64,000 nucleotides of DNA from Microbacterium aerolatum (GCF_007988825.1 NZ_BJUW01000008.1:1-64000), one strand, 5' to 3'. Numbered from the stretch's first letter, positions 9,379-18,086 are shown. Translations and numbers: made by a program. Notes: generated from the sequence alone by a model not told the origin.

Positions 9379-10466
9379 AGACGCTCGGCGGGCAGGGTGC
9401 CGTCATCGACGGCCGCCTCGATCCCTACGACGAGCTGAGCCGCCGTATCCGGTGTGGAGTGGGCGATCATCAGCACGAGATCGCTGCCCGCGGTGACGGC
9501 CGCCACGGCGTTCGCTACCGGATCGGCGTACTCCGGAATCCCGGTGGAGATCAGCATGCCCAGATCGTCCGTGACGATCACGCCGTCGAAGCCGAGATCG
9601 TCCCTGGCGATGTCGTGCCATCGCGGCGACAGCGAGGCGGGGACGTCGTCGACCGCGGTGTACGCGAGATGACCGAACATCAGCACGGACGCCCCGGCTT
9701 CGATCCCGGCGACGAACGGAAGCGCGTCGCTGCTGCGCCACTCGTCCAGCGATTCGCGGGTGCTCGGGATCAGTTCGTGCGAGTCACCGGGTGCGGCGCC
9801 GTGGCCGGGGAAGTGCTTGAGGGTCGAGGCGACGAACGGCTCCTCCGCGGCGACAGCGGCGGCGACACGATCCGCTGCATCCGACGGGGCGGCCCCGAGG
9901 GAACGCGCGTGGATGAACGACGACGCGTCAGCTGTCGTGTCGGCGACGACGCCGAAGTTCACGTTCGCGCCGGCGCGGGTGACGAGAGCCGCGCGTGCCG
10001 CGAAGGCCGCACCGGTCTCGGCGGCAGGGCTGTCCTTCAGGGTGCGGGAGCCGGGGAACTCGTCCCACGGCAGGCGTGAGACGTCGCCGCCCTCCTGGTC
10101 GATCGCGATCAGCGGTGGCACGTCCTGATCGGTGTCGAGCGCGGCCGTCACCGTGCGAAGTGCGTCCTCGCTGCCGGGGACGTTCGCGCCCATGAGGATG
10201 AACCCGCCGATGCCGGTGTCCTGCATGTAGCCGGCGAGCGTCGCGGCATCGGTCGTCGGGATGTGCCCCATCACGATGCTCGCGGCCTGCTCGGTCGTGG
10301 TCATCTCCGCCACGCGGCGCTCTGCCTCGGCGGCCGGACCGTGCGGGCCGGCGGATTCCACGGTCTCGGTCCGTGCGGTGGCGGTCGCGGTCTCGACCGG
10401 AGCTCCCGCACCCAACACTGCGGCGGTGAGGAGCGCCGCAGTGCCGAGCATCGAGACTCGGCGCAT
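9282..10466 (-). CDS. Secreted glycoside hydrolase family 3 protein (NagZ-like)
   Basis: A beta-N-acetylhexosaminidase-type family 3 glycosidase that probably trims peptidoglycan or related sugars outside the membrane. The 394 residues begin with a signal peptide (MRRVSMLGTAALLTAAVLGAGA). The barrel motifs are IAIDQEGGDVSRL, KHFPGHG near residue 217 (acid/base and substrate-binding segment) and VTDDLGM near residue 297, whose Asp is the nucleophile in the family. It follows the NAD(P)-binding gene after 4 nt on the same strand, so the two are co-transcribed. E. coli NagZ is cytoplasmic; the signal peptide here points to export, as in other actinobacterial members. Confidence 0.88.
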   Translation of the reverse strand: MRRVSMLGTAALLTAAVLGAGAPVETATATARTETVESAGPHGPAAEAERRVAEMTTTEQAASIVMGHIPTTDAATLAGYMQDTGIGGFILMGANVPGSEDALRTVTAALDTDQDVPPLIAIDQEGGDVSRLPWDEFPGSRTLKDSPAAETGAAFAARAALVTRAGANVNFGVVADTTADASSFIHARSLGAAPSDAADRVAAAVAAEEPFVASTLKHFPGHGAAPGDSHELIPSTRESLDEWRSSDALPFVAGIEAGASVLMFGHLAYTAVDDVPASLSPRWHDIARDDLGFDGVIVTDDLGMLISTGIPEYADPVANAVAAVTAGSDLVLMIAHSTPDTAAQLVVGIEAAVDDGTLPAERLQEAAERVMTLRLERAASGAVWAPCAGCEPVS

Positions 10467-10470
10467 GGTG

Positions 10471-11127
10471 TCAGCGCTTCAGTGCGGCGGCGATCGGCTC
10501 CGACGACTCCGGCGTGCCGTTCCCGAACCGGATCGTCCGGCCGATCGTCAGCGGCTCGGCGATCGCGCCGGCGATCACCGCCGCGACGTCGGCGCGTGCG
10601 ACGCGTCCACGATCAGGAGCTTCGAGGTCGATGCGCCCGGTGGGGTCGTCGAGGGTGAGGGTTCCGGGGCCAAGGATCGTGCCGTCGAGATCGGTGCCGC
10701 GCAGATGCTCGTCGGCAGCCCACTTGGCGTCCGCGTATGGGAAGAACGAGTCGTCCTCCGGCACGCCGTGATCGGCGGTGGACCCGAGCCACGACACCAT
10801 GACATACCGCTTGACGCCTGCGGCGGATGCGGCGTCCATCGAGCGGATCGCGGCATCCCGGTCGACGGCATAGGTGCGCTCCCGGTCTCCTCCGCCCGCT
10901 CCCGCCGACCACACGACGGCGTCGTGACCGCGGATGAGGTCGGCGATAGCCGCAGTGTCCGACTGCTCGATGTCGGCGACGCGTGCGGTGGCGCCGGTCT
11001 GTTCGACGTCGGAGACGTGATCGGGATTGCGGATCACGGATGTGACCTCGTCACCGCGGGCGACGAGGATCGGGGCGAGCAGGAGCGCGATGCGGCCGTG
11101 GCCGCCGAAGACGATGACACGGGACAT
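10471..11127 (-). CDS. NAD(P)-binding NmrA/atypical SDR-type protein
   Basis: A 218-residue Rossmann-fold protein with the nucleotide motif VIFGGHGRIALLL at the N-terminus and YADAKWAADEHLR, which resembles the SDR Tyr-x-x-x-Lys region. It belongs to the NmrA-like, YwnB/HSCARG-type group that binds NAD(P) and often acts as a redox sensor or reductase; the substrate is unknown. TAGCCT (11134-11139) ends 6 nt before the ATG, which suggests a leaderless start, although GGAGG also lies in that spacer. It is divergent from the DUF2804 gene and upstream of the glycosidase. Confidence 0.83.
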   Translation of the reverse strand: MSRVIVFGGHGRIALLLAPILVARGDEVTSVIRNPDHVSDVEQTGATARVADIEQSDTAAIADLIRGHDAVVWSAGAGGGDRERTYAVDRDAAIRSMDAASAAGVKRYVMVSWLGSTADHGVPEDDSFFPYADAKWAADEHLRGTDLDGTILGPGTLTLDDPTGRIDLEAPDRGRVARADVAAVIAGAIAEPLTIGRTIRFGNGTPESSEPIAAALKR

Positions 11128-11187
11128 GCCTCCAGGCTAACCGCCGTCGCGGTCGATAGGGCCGGTGCCCTTAGAATCTGGAGCACC

Positions 11188-12198
11188 ATGACCGAGCGTG
11201 AGATCACCGAGCGCGTCCCGCTCACCGACGCCCGTGGCGGACTGAACCCGGCTGCACTCGGCTGGACGCGCACTCCGCTGCACGATACCTCCGGCATCCC
11301 CTCCAGGCGGCACTGGGGCCGCAACAAGCGCTGGGAGTACTGGGGCGTCATGACCCCGACGCACGTCATCGCGCTGACTGTGTCGTGCATCGACTATCTG
11401 TCCCTCCATTCCGTGTGGGTCCTGGATCGGGCGACCGGCGAGGAGATCGAGACCACCGTGCTGTCGCCTGGCGGTCGAAGCGCGACACTCCCTGCCTCGC
11501 TCGGCGATGGCCCCGCACGCGCGCAGACCTCGAAGGTCACACTCGACATCGACGAGATCGAGGATGCGACGACGCTCCGTGGCAGCGCGCCGCGGGTGAC
11601 GTTCGACATCACGGCCGGACGGCCGGCCGGACACGAGGCGCTGGGCGTTGTGGTGCCGTGGCGGCGGAACGGACGCATCCGCCATTTCCAGTACACCGTG
11701 AAAGACGTCGCGCGGCCCGCGTATGGAACTCTGACGATCGACGGTACGACTTTCGACGTGCCGGAGGGAAGCTGGGCGGTGCTCGATCACGGCCGTGGCC
11801 GCTGGCCGTATCAGGTGTGGTGGAACTGGGCGGCCGGAAGCGGGACCGTCGACGGCCGGGTGATCGGCCTGCAGCTCGGTTCGAAATGGACCGATGGCTC
11901 GGGAGCCACCGAGAACGCCCTCGTCGTCGACGGACACCTGTCCAAGATCAGCGAGGAGCTGGTCTGGGACTACGACTCCTCCGATTGGCTGCGGCCCTGG
12001 CACATCCACGGCGAGAGCGCGGATCTGACGTTCACGCCCTTCCACAACAAGCACTCGCGCACGAACGTCCTCGTGATCTCGACGCGCACGGATCAGCTGT
12101 TCGGGACGTGGAGCGGTTGGGTGCTCGACGATACGGGAAGCCGTGTCGGAGTCGACGGCATCGAGGGCTGGGCCGAGGACGTGCTCAACCGCTGGTGA
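11188..12198 (+). CDS. DUF2804 domain protein
   Basis: A 336-residue protein of the DUF2804 family, whose function is unknown. Family features seen are RRHWGRNKRWEYWGVMTPTH near the N-terminus, WAVLDHGRGRWPYQVWWNW in the middle and GLQLGSKWTDGSGATENAL. The layout resembles the lipocalin-like AttH/CrtC folds that bind lipids or terpenoids; that link is inference. A TAGAAT box (11172-11177) ends 10 nt before the ATG. The 3' end overlaps the convergent monooxygenase gene by 14 bp. Confidence 0.85.
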   Translation: MTEREITERVPLTDARGGLNPAALGWTRTPLHDTSGIPSRRHWGRNKRWEYWGVMTPTHVIALTVSCIDYLSLHSVWVLDRATGEEIETTVLSPGGRSATLPASLGDGPARAQTSKVTLDIDEIEDATTLRGSAPRVTFDITAGRPAGHEALGVVVPWRRNGRIRHFQYTVKDVARPAYGTLTIDGTTFDVPEGSWAVLDHGRGRWPYQVWWNWAAGSGTVDGRVIGLQLGSKWTDGSGATENALVVDGHLSKISEELVWDYDSSDWLRPWHIHGESADLTFTPFHNKHSRTNVLVISTRTDQLFGTWSGWVLDDTGSRVGVDGIEGWAEDVLNRW

Positions 12199-13255
12199 CG
12201 AGCGAGGACAGCGCTCGCTGCACTCCCACCGCGGCCGTGCGTCCCGCGCGGTTCGCACCGATCGTGCTGGCCGACGGACCGTAGCCGACCAGCTGGATGC
12301 GCGGATCCTTCACGGCCGTCGTGCCGCGGCCGTTTCGGTCGAGTTGGATGCCGCCAGCCTCACTGCGCAGGTGAAGCGGGCCGAGGTATCCGATGGCGGG
12401 GCGGAACCCGGTGGCCCAGAGGATCACGTCGACGCGCTCGAAGGAGCCGTCGGCCCACCGCACGCCGTCCGGTTCGATGCGCTGGAACATCGGCCGACGG
12501 TCGGAGTATGCGCCCAGACGCTCGGCCTCGCGCTCCTGCGGACGCAGCATGAGCCCGGTGACGCCGACGACGCTCTGCGGCGGAAGCCCCTGCGCGACGC
12601 GCCGCTCGACGAGGGCGACGGCTGCCGCGCCGGCTTCAGGAGTGAAGTCGTCGTCGCGCCAGACCGGCTCGCGGCGCGTGGCCCATAGCGTGTCGGTGAT
12701 CGGGGCGAGTGCGCCGAGGAACTGCACGGCGGACGCACCGCCTCCGACGACCAGTACCCGCTTGCCACGGAAGTGCTCCGGGCCCGGGTAGTCGACGGTG
12801 TGCAGCTGCTCGCCGAGGAACGTCTCCATGCCCGGGTAGCGCGGCAGGAACGGCTGGCTCCATGTGCCGGTCGCGTTCACGAGCGTGCGAGTGCGCCACT
12901 CGCGCTCCCCCGCGTGCACCACGAGGATGCCGTCCTCATCGGTGACGCGATCGACGTGCACAGGGCGCACCACCGGGAGACTTCCTGCGCGCTCGTACTC
13001 GGCGAAGGATGCCGGCACCACGGCGTTGGCGCGCTGGTCATCGCGGGCGGGGGCCACCGCGCCGGGCAACTCGGCGACGCCGTGCACGTCATTCATCGTC
13101 AGGGCATCCCACCGGTGCTGCCAGGCGCCACCGGGGTTCTCGTTCGCGTCCAGGACGAGGTGATCGATTCCCAGGCGCTTGAGGTGGAAAGAGGTCGAGA
13201 GGCCCGCCTGGCCTGCGCCGATGACGATGCTCTCGAGGATCTCCATATCCATCAC
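12185..13255 (-). CDS. FAD-dependent NAD(P)H oxidoreductase, flavin monooxygenase type
   Basis: The 356-residue enzyme has two dinucleotide-binding folds: FAD motif IGAGQAGLS at residues ~12-20 and NAD(P)H motif VLVVGGGASAVQ near residue 167, with LVNATGTWSQP and LWATGFRPAIGYL, as in CzcO/YhiO-like flavin monooxygenases. Such enzymes oxidise small organic substrates or act in trimethylamine-type or metal-ion detoxification; the substrate cannot be read from the sequence. The first start is GTG 13255, followed at once by ATG 13252. The gene is convergent with the DUF2804 gene and divergent from tRNA-Ala. Confidence 0.87.
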   Translation of the reverse strand: MMDMEILESIVIGAGQAGLSTSFHLKRLGIDHLVLDANENPGGAWQHRWDALTMNDVHGVAELPGAVAPARDDQRANAVVPASFAEYERAGSLPVVRPVHVDRVTDEDGILVVHAGEREWRTRTLVNATGTWSQPFLPRYPGMETFLGEQLHTVDYPGPEHFRGKRVLVVGGGASAVQFLGALAPITDTLWATRREPVWRDDDFTPEAGAAAVALVERRVAQGLPPQSVVGVTGLMLRPQEREAERLGAYSDRRPMFQRIEPDGVRWADGSFERVDVILWATGFRPAIGYLGPLHLRSEAGGIQLDRNGRGTTAVKDPRIQLVGYGPSASTIGANRAGRTAAVGVQRALSSLVTSG

Positions 13256-13307
13256 AACGCATACATCTGCGGATGTGTTCCCGAAGACCCGCCCGGCGTC
13301 GCGCCGA

Positions 13308-13338
13308 TTGGCACCAACCGCTGCGCGTGTTGTATTCT
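13308..13338 (+). promoter_or_regulatory. Promoter of tRNA-Ala
   Basis: TTGGCA (13308-13313) and TATTCT (13333-13338, 19 nt spacing; the shifted hexamer TGTATT gives 17) stand 36 nt before the mature tRNA 5' end. This is a good sigma-70-like match for a stable RNA gene. Confidence 0.6.
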
Positions 13339-13373
13339 TTTCAAGTTGCCCCGCTCACCCGGGGAAACGAGAT

Positions 13374-13449
13374 GGGCCTGTGGCGCAGCTGGTAGCGCAC
13401 CTGCATGGCATGCAGGGGGTCAGGGGTTCGAGTCCCCTCAGGTCCACCA
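13374..13449 (+). tRNA. tRNA-Ala (anticodon GGC)
   Basis: A 76-nt cloverleaf with a perfect acceptor stem (GGGCCTG with CAGGTCC), D-arm, anticodon stem CCTGC/GCAGG with a 7-nt loop centred on GGC, T-arm GGGGTTCGAGTCCCC and an encoded CCA at 13447-13449. Anticodon GGC reads the alanine codons GCC and GCU, and GCC is very frequent here. No terminator is evident in the 30 nt before the convergent nucleotidyltransferase gene. Confidence 0.96.
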
Positions 13450-13479
13450 TTCTCGGCATCACAAGCCTTCGTCACCGCG

Positions 13480-14061
13480 TCAGAGATCGATACGGCCCGG
13501 CGACGGAACCTCCGTCGGCAGGCCACCGGCAAGGATGCGCTCGACGATGCCGACAGCCCGATCCTCAAGCCCGTCACCCGGGTAGAAGTCCTCGTAGAGC
13601 TCCTCCGCCTCGGCGAGCGTCGTAATGTCGCAGAGCGCAAGCAGCTGGCGGATGTCATCTACGTCACGGCCCGGCCGGTTGGCGCGAAGCTTCATCGCGA
13701 GCAGCGCCTCTTTCGACGCCACCTGGATGACGACACCGTCTCGGTCGTAGATGGTCTCCCACTCGACGGTGCGACGCCCGAAGGTCGGAACAGAATCCGC
13801 ATTCTCTACAGCGAAGTTGAACCATCCTTCATCCCACCCACGCCGGACACCGACACGAGATGCCGCAGCAAGCACGGCGTCATTGCTTCCCGGCTGGACG
13901 TGAAGGGAATCGAGGTCATTCGTCGCCCGGCGCTCGAAGTATCGGATCGCCAGGGCTGCGCCGCCGACGAGACGTATGCCTACGCTCTCTCCGGCACCCT
14001 GCAGTTCGGCGATGAGGTCGCGTAGCCCCGTCAACAGATCGCTTCGGTCAAACAATGTCAT
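13480..14061 (-). CDS. AbiEii-like nucleotidyltransferase, probable toxin
   Basis: A 193-residue protein with a minimal nucleotidyltransferase fold: GGAALAIRYF followed by TNDLDSL (the G-G...D-x-D metal and NTP-binding motif, residues ~33-52) and later KEALLAMKLRA and RDVDDIRQL, the helical segment of AbiEii/DUF6036-type proteins. Proteins of this class can act as toxins by adding nucleotides to tRNA or other targets. It starts 3 nt after the stop of an XRE regulator gene, so the pair is a typical bicistronic toxin-antitoxin module. The toxin role is inference from fold and arrangement. Confidence 0.8.
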   Translation of the reverse strand: MTLFDRSDLLTGLRDLIAELQGAGESVGIRLVGGAALAIRYFERRATNDLDSLHVQPGSNDAVLAAASRVGVRRGWDEGWFNFAVENADSVPTFGRRTVEWETIYDRDGVVIQVASKEALLAMKLRANRPGRDVDDIRQLLALCDITTLAEAEELYEDFYPGDGLEDRAVGIVERILAGGLPTEVPSPGRIDL

Positions 14062-14064
14062 GGT

Positions 14065-14640
14065 TCACACACTCGCAAGCGTGTCACCCCAGAGCAGAAC
14101 GCCGCGCTTCGCGAACGGAGCAGGCACATCGGAAAGCGCAGGGATGGGGTCTGCGGGATCGATGTCGAGCGTGCGCGGCTCGCGGAGAATTCGTTTCGGA
14201 TCATCCACCCAGCTCGGAGTCGGCAGCCCGTCCTCACTGAGCCGCAGATCAACGAGCGCTGCGAGGGCAGCATCCCATGCGAGATCACCGGTCGATTCTG
14301 GTTCGGCAAGGCCCAGCACCCCGCGGACGAGTCCATGCTCTGCAACGAGGTTGTCGCTGAGCTGGATGAACGCACGAAGGGCGCTGTGCTTGTCGCCGAC
14401 ACGTAGGTAACCGCGGATCTCGCCGCCGATCGTGGCCGCGTCGTCGCGTCGGGTAGGCGCCGAGTACAACCGATGTCCAGCACCGCCGAGAAGCCGGGCG
14501 ACCGTACTGAACTCAGCGTCACGCCCGCGCTCGAATCGGGAGACGCTCGCCTGGTCGACATCGGTCCGGTCGGCGAGCGCACTCTGCGTAAGGCCGAGGC
14601 TCTTGCGCGCAGCACGCACGAGTGTGGATGCAGCGACCAT
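14065..14640 (-). CDS. XRE-family HTH regulator, probable antitoxin
   Basis: The 191 residues carry an N-terminal XRE helix-turn-helix (RKSLGLTQSALADRTDVDQA, then SVSRFERGRD, residues ~10-42) and a longer C-terminal region (~60-191) likely to bind the downstream nucleotidyltransferase. ATG 14640 is chosen because GGAGG stands 7 nt upstream; a frame extension to 14703 exists but has no ribosome site and would run through the promoter. A 6-10-6 palindrome overlaps the predicted -10 region, which suggests autoregulation. It is divergent from the Ca2+/H+ antiporter gene. Confidence 0.85.
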   Translation of the reverse strand: MVAASTLVRAARKSLGLTQSALADRTDVDQASVSRFERGRDAEFSTVARLLGGAGHRLYSAPTRRDDAATIGGEIRGYLRVGDKHSALRAFIQLSDNLVAEHGLVRGVLGLAEPESTGDLAWDAALAALVDLRLSEDGLPTPSWVDDPKRILREPRTLDIDPADPIPALSDVPAPFAKRGVLLWGDTLASV

Positions 14641-14647
14641 GACATCA

Positions 14648-14678
14648 CCTCCAAATATGTTCCTGGCGTCATATTCTA
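14648..14678 (-). promoter_or_regulatory. Promoter, operator palindrome and ribosome site of the toxin-antitoxin-like pair
   Basis: On the minus strand: -10 box TAGAAT (14678-14673), then the perfect inverted repeat AATATG-N10-CATATT (14675-14654), then GGAGG (14652-14648) 7 nt before the ATG. The palindrome covers the end of the -10 box and the expected transcription start, the usual place for an autorepressor operator. Its A+T-rich arms stand out in this G+C-rich sequence. Confidence 0.68.
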
Positions 14679-14832
14679 CCGCAGGCGTCGGCTGCTCGCT
14701 CATCTCGCGAAGACAGCAAATCCCGTATCATCAAGGCTGGCGACCGCGAGTCGGCGGCCGACATTCTCTGATCGTGAGGGACGACCCTCCCGAACACCTC
14801 ACACGGGGACGGCCCCGCAAGGAGTTCCGGCC

Positions 14833-15984
14833 ATGTCCCCCATTGGCAGCCTGAAACGGCTGATCTCGGCATCCGATATCGCACGGATCGCACTCGGCTG
14901 GGGCGCGTTCGGCGCCCTGTTGCTCGCCCATCCCCTGCTCACAGCTCCCGTCCCCGCGCCGCTGCTGGTCATCGCGCTCACGATCATCGTCGCCGTGATC
15001 CTCATCTGCGCGTTCGGCGTGGTCAAGCAGGCCGAGGCGCTCGCGCACCGCCTGGGAGACCCGTACGGCTCGCTCGTGCTGACCTTGTCGATCGTGCTGA
15101 TCGAGGTGATCCTCATCTCGGCGGTGATGCTCGGACCCGGTGAGCACGCCACGATCGCCCGCGACTCCGTCATGGCGGTGTCGATGATCATCCTGAACCT
15201 CGTGATCGGCCTCGCGCTGCTGCTCGGCGGCATCCGTCACCGCGGCATGGCGCACAACCGCACCGGCACGTCCGCGTATCTCGCGATGCTCGTGGTCCTC
15301 ACAGCGCTCGCCTTCGCCCTGCCCGCGCTCATCGGGCAGGACGGCGCCTACACGTCGGCGCAGTCGATCCCCGTGGTCATCCTCACCGTGCTGCTGTACG
15401 GGTTCTTCCTGTTCCGCCAGATGGGCGCGCAGGCCGCCGACTTCACTGAGGTGGACGAACGCGTGGTGCGACGCACGTCGAGCTCGGCGGACGCCGGAGA
15501 ACACAGCATCCGCGACACCCTTCGCGTGCACCGCACCGAAGTCATCGTGCGGCTCGCCGTGCTCGTCGTGACCGTCATCCCCATCGTCCTGCTCTCGCAC
15601 GACATGGCAGCGCTCCTCGACGACGGCCTCGGCCGCCTCGGCGCGCCCACGGCCCTCGCCGGCGTCCTGATCGCCGCGATCGTGTTCCTTCCCGAATCGA
15701 TCACCGCGATCCGCGCCGCGCTCGGCGGTGAGATCCAGCGTGTCGTGAACCTCTGCCACGGGGCGCTGGTCTCCACGGTCGGGCTGACCATCCCGGCCGT
15801 GCTCGTCATCGGGATGCTCACGGATCAGACCGTGATCCTCGCCGAGGCACCGGCCGACCTGATGCTGCTCGGCGTGACGCTGCTGCTCTCACTGACGACC
15901 TTCGCGGCGAAGCGCGTGACGGCGATGCACGGCGCGACGCACCTGGCGGTTTTCGCCGTCTACGTCCTCGTCCTCTTCCGCTGA
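14833..15984 (+). CDS. Ca2+/H+ (cation) antiporter, ChaA family
   Basis: An integral membrane exchanger of the CaCA superfamily that exports Ca2+ (or Na+/K+) for protons. The 383 residues contain about eleven hydrophobic segments in two homologous halves. Each half has an acidic motif: LIEVILISAVMLGPGEHATI in the first and VFLPESITAIRAALGGEIQR in the second, both typical of ChaA-like exchangers. AAGGAG stands about 9 nt before the ATG. It is divergent from the toxin-antitoxin-like pair and followed by a long noncoding leader. Confidence 0.9.
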   Translation: MSPIGSLKRLISASDIARIALGWGAFGALLLAHPLLTAPVPAPLLVIALTIIVAVILICAFGVVKQAEALAHRLGDPYGSLVLTLSIVLIEVILISAVMLGPGEHATIARDSVMAVSMIILNLVIGLALLLGGIRHRGMAHNRTGTSAYLAMLVVLTALAFALPALIGQDGAYTSAQSIPVVILTVLLYGFFLFRQMGAQAADFTEVDERVVRRTSSSADAGEHSIRDTLRVHRTEVIVRLAVLVVTVIPIVLLSHDMAALLDDGLGRLGAPTALAGVLIAAIVFLPESITAIRAALGGEIQRVVNLCHGALVSTVGLTIPAVLVIGMLTDQTVILAEAPADLMLLGVTLLLSLTTFAAKRVTAMHGATHLAVFAVYVLVLFR

Positions 15985-16364
15985 AATCGGGCCCGGTCGG
16001 GACTTCCCTGAGAGATTGCTATGGTGGAAAGGATGCTCGTGCCCGCATGAGCAGGGAGCGCACTGCGCGCTCGCACGCGAAGCGCGCCTGACTGCGCGCT
16101 CACCGCAATCACTCGAATCCCGCTGAGGATGCACCGACGTTCGGTGCGCCCGGAACGCGGACGACCGGAAAGGAGCCGCACCCCGGGCCTCTCGTCTGTG
16201 CGCTGCCATGCGCCTCAGTGGTCCAGGTTCGTTCGCCATGCTGACAGCTTCAGATCCCTCGATGTCCACCTGCCCGTCCACCTCCTTCTCCCCCACTTAG
16301 CGAACGCTTTCTCCTTCCCCAGGCGGCTCACGCCGCATCCAGACGAGAAAGTGAGAAACATCCG
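15985..16364 (+). other. Gene-free region between the antiporter and symporter genes; probable symporter leader
   Basis: These 380 nt hold no convincing ORF. They contain two GC-rich hairpins around 16054-16106, each with ACTGCGCGCTC, a multibranched structure at 16121-16220 described separately, and a small palindrome AGCGAACGCT at 16299-16308. No clear terminator for the antiporter gene is visible. The length suggests a long 5' untranslated region for the symporter. Confidence 0.55.
16121..16220 (+). promoter_or_regulatory. Candidate structured leader RNA (three-way junction)
   Basis: An 8-bp closing helix, CGCTGAGG (16121-16128) with CCTCAGTG (16213-16220, one G-U), encloses a hairpin GCACCGA-CGT-TCGGTGC (16131-16147) and a second arm GCCCGG (16148-16153)/CCGGGC (16183-16188) with inner GCGG/CCGC pairs and a purine-rich loop. 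I could not match it to a riboswitch class I know. G+C-rich DNA forms chance hairpins, so covariation is needed to confirm it. Confidence 0.4.
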
Positions 16365-18086
16365 GTGGGCGACCTCCAAACACTCTCAGGACCGATCGTG
16401 GTCCTGCTCATGCTGCTGTTCTTCGGCGGCAGCCTGTACATGTCGATCCGCATCTCCCGCAAGAAGGAGAACGCCGACGGCTACATGACCGGCGGCGGCA
16501 AGATCGGATTCGGCATCTCCGCCGCATCCATGACCGCCACCTGGATCTGGGCCTCCTCCATGTACGCCTCGGCCACGTCCGGCTACACCTACGGCATCTC
16601 CGGCCCCATCCACTACGGACTCTGGGGCGCGCTGATGATCCTGCTCATCTACCCCTTCGGGCGCCGCATCCGAAAGGTCGCGCCGAAGGCCCACACGATC
16701 GCCGAGGTCATGTTCGCCCGGCACGGACGCTCGAGCCAGCTCATGCTCGCCGGATCCAACGTGCTCGGCAGCCTCATCAGCCTGACCTCGAACCTCATCG
16801 CGGGTGGCGCGCTGGTCGCGATGCTGTCGCCGTTCACGTTCACGCAGGGCATCGTCGCGATCGCGGTCGGCGTGCTCGCGTACACCCTCTGGTCGGGATT
16901 CCGCGCCTCGGTGCTGACCGACTTCGCGCAGGTCCTCGCGATGCTGGGCGCGGTGGCGATCATCATCCCGGTGATCTTCTTCGCGGCCGGTGGCCCCGAC
17001 CTCTTCGTCGAGGGAGCAAAGAACCCGACCCCGCAGCAGGGCGACTTCTTCTCCTCTGACGCGTTCTTCAACCAGGGCGCGCCGTACATCGCAGCCGTGC
17101 TCGCGTACGCGATCGGCAACCAGACCATCGCACAGCGCCTCTTCGCGGTGCGCGAGGACCTGATCAAGAAGACGTTCGTCACCGCGACCGTCGGGTACGG
17201 CGCCACCATCATCGGGGTCGGGATGCTGGGCGTCATCGCCCTGTACGCCGGGATCGAGCCGATGGGCGGCGACGTCAACAACCTCATCCCGCAGATGGCG
17301 GCGACCTACCTCAGCCCGATCCTGATCTGCGTGTTCTTCGTCATGATCATCGGTTCGCTCTCGTCGACGGCGGATGCCGACATGACGGCGCTGTCGTCGA
17401 TCATGATGGCCGACATCTACGGCCAGAACATCGCAGGCAAGAAGAATGCCAACCCGAAGACGATGCTGCTGGTGGGACGCCTGACGATGGTCGGGGCGAC
17501 CGCCGCCGCGCTGTGCTTCGCGTCGATGCAGTTCAACATCCTCGACCTGCTGGTGTTCGTCGGTGCGATGTGGGGCGCGCTGGTGTTCCCGGTGATCGCG
17601 AGCTTCTACTGGAACCGCGTCACCAATGTCGCCTTCAGCGTCGCGGTCGTTGCCGCCCTCGCAGCGTTCCTGCCGGTGCGCTTCGAGTGGGTGGACCTCT
17701 CCGGCGGTCTCGGGATCGCCAGCGACGTGCTGTCGGTGATCGGCATCGGCGTCGTGCTCGGGCTGATGTCGTTCGGCTTCTTCGGTCTTCGCGTCGCTGT
17801 GATCGTCGGCGCCGTGGCGAGCGTGGCATCCGCTCCGTTCGCGATCGGGTTCCTGCACACGTATCCGGTGCTGTCCGGATCGCTGGTCGCCTACGCGGTC
17901 AGCACGATCGTGTGCGCCGGCATCACGATGCTGAACAAGGACAAGCGGTTCGACTTCTCCGTCATCCGGCACCGCACGGGCGACTTCGACACCGCTGAGA
18001 CCGAGATCATCGGCGAGGCGGAGAGCGTCGTGCACGGCGCCGACGTCGACCGCTCCGCCACAACGTCCACCGGAAAGGAGCAGTGA
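16365..18086 (+). CDS. Sodium:solute symporter family protein
   Basis: A secondary transporter of the SSS family that imports an organic solute with Na+. The 573 residues contain about thirteen hydrophobic segments. Typical SSS parts are GFGISAASMTATWIWASSMY near the N-terminus, the stretch with LISLTSNLIAGGALVAM, and SSTADADMTALSSIMMADIY. It is closest in look to the urea/DUR3-like and uncharacterised branches; the solute is not identifiable. The start is GTG 16365. The gene ends ATGA-style on a 43-residue membrane protein that is probably its small subunit. A long leader precedes it. Confidence 0.88.
   Translation: MGDLQTLSGPIVVLLMLLFFGGSLYMSIRISRKKENADGYMTGGGKIGFGISAASMTATWIWASSMYASATSGYTYGISGPIHYGLWGALMILLIYPFGRRIRKVAPKAHTIAEVMFARHGRSSQLMLAGSNVLGSLISLTSNLIAGGALVAMLSPFTFTQGIVAIAVGVLAYTLWSGFRASVLTDFAQVLAMLGAVAIIIPVIFFAAGGPDLFVEGAKNPTPQQGDFFSSDAFFNQGAPYIAAVLAYAIGNQTIAQRLFAVREDLIKKTFVTATVGYGATIIGVGMLGVIALYAGIEPMGGDVNNLIPQMAATYLSPILICVFFVMIIGSLSSTADADMTALSSIMMADIYGQNIAGKKNANPKTMLLVGRLTMVGATAAALCFASMQFNILDLLVFVGAMWGALVFPVIASFYWNRVTNVAFSVAVVAALAAFLPVRFEWVDLSGGLGIASDVLSVIGIGVVLGLMSFGFFGLRVAVIVGAVASVASAPFAIGFLHTYPVLSGSLVAYAVSTIVCAGITMLNKDKRFDFSVIRHRTGDFDTAETEIIGEAESVVHGADVDRSATTSTGKEQ

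Noticed and set aside
14073..14832. Direct repeat of the tRNA-Ala 3' end flanking the toxin-antitoxin-like pair (possible island boundary)
   Set aside because: I looked for the tRNA 3' segment beyond the regulator gene and found none, so tRNA-mediated integration is not supported.
15985..16364. Glycine, guanidine-I or c-di-AMP riboswitch in the symporter leader
   Set aside because: The conserved sequence blocks of these classes were not found; only generic structure is visible.
16386..18035. A 549-codon minus-strand frame opposite the symporter
   Set aside because: The His/Arg/Asp-rich translation is typical of the complement of a membrane protein in G+C-rich DNA; no ribosome site or family.
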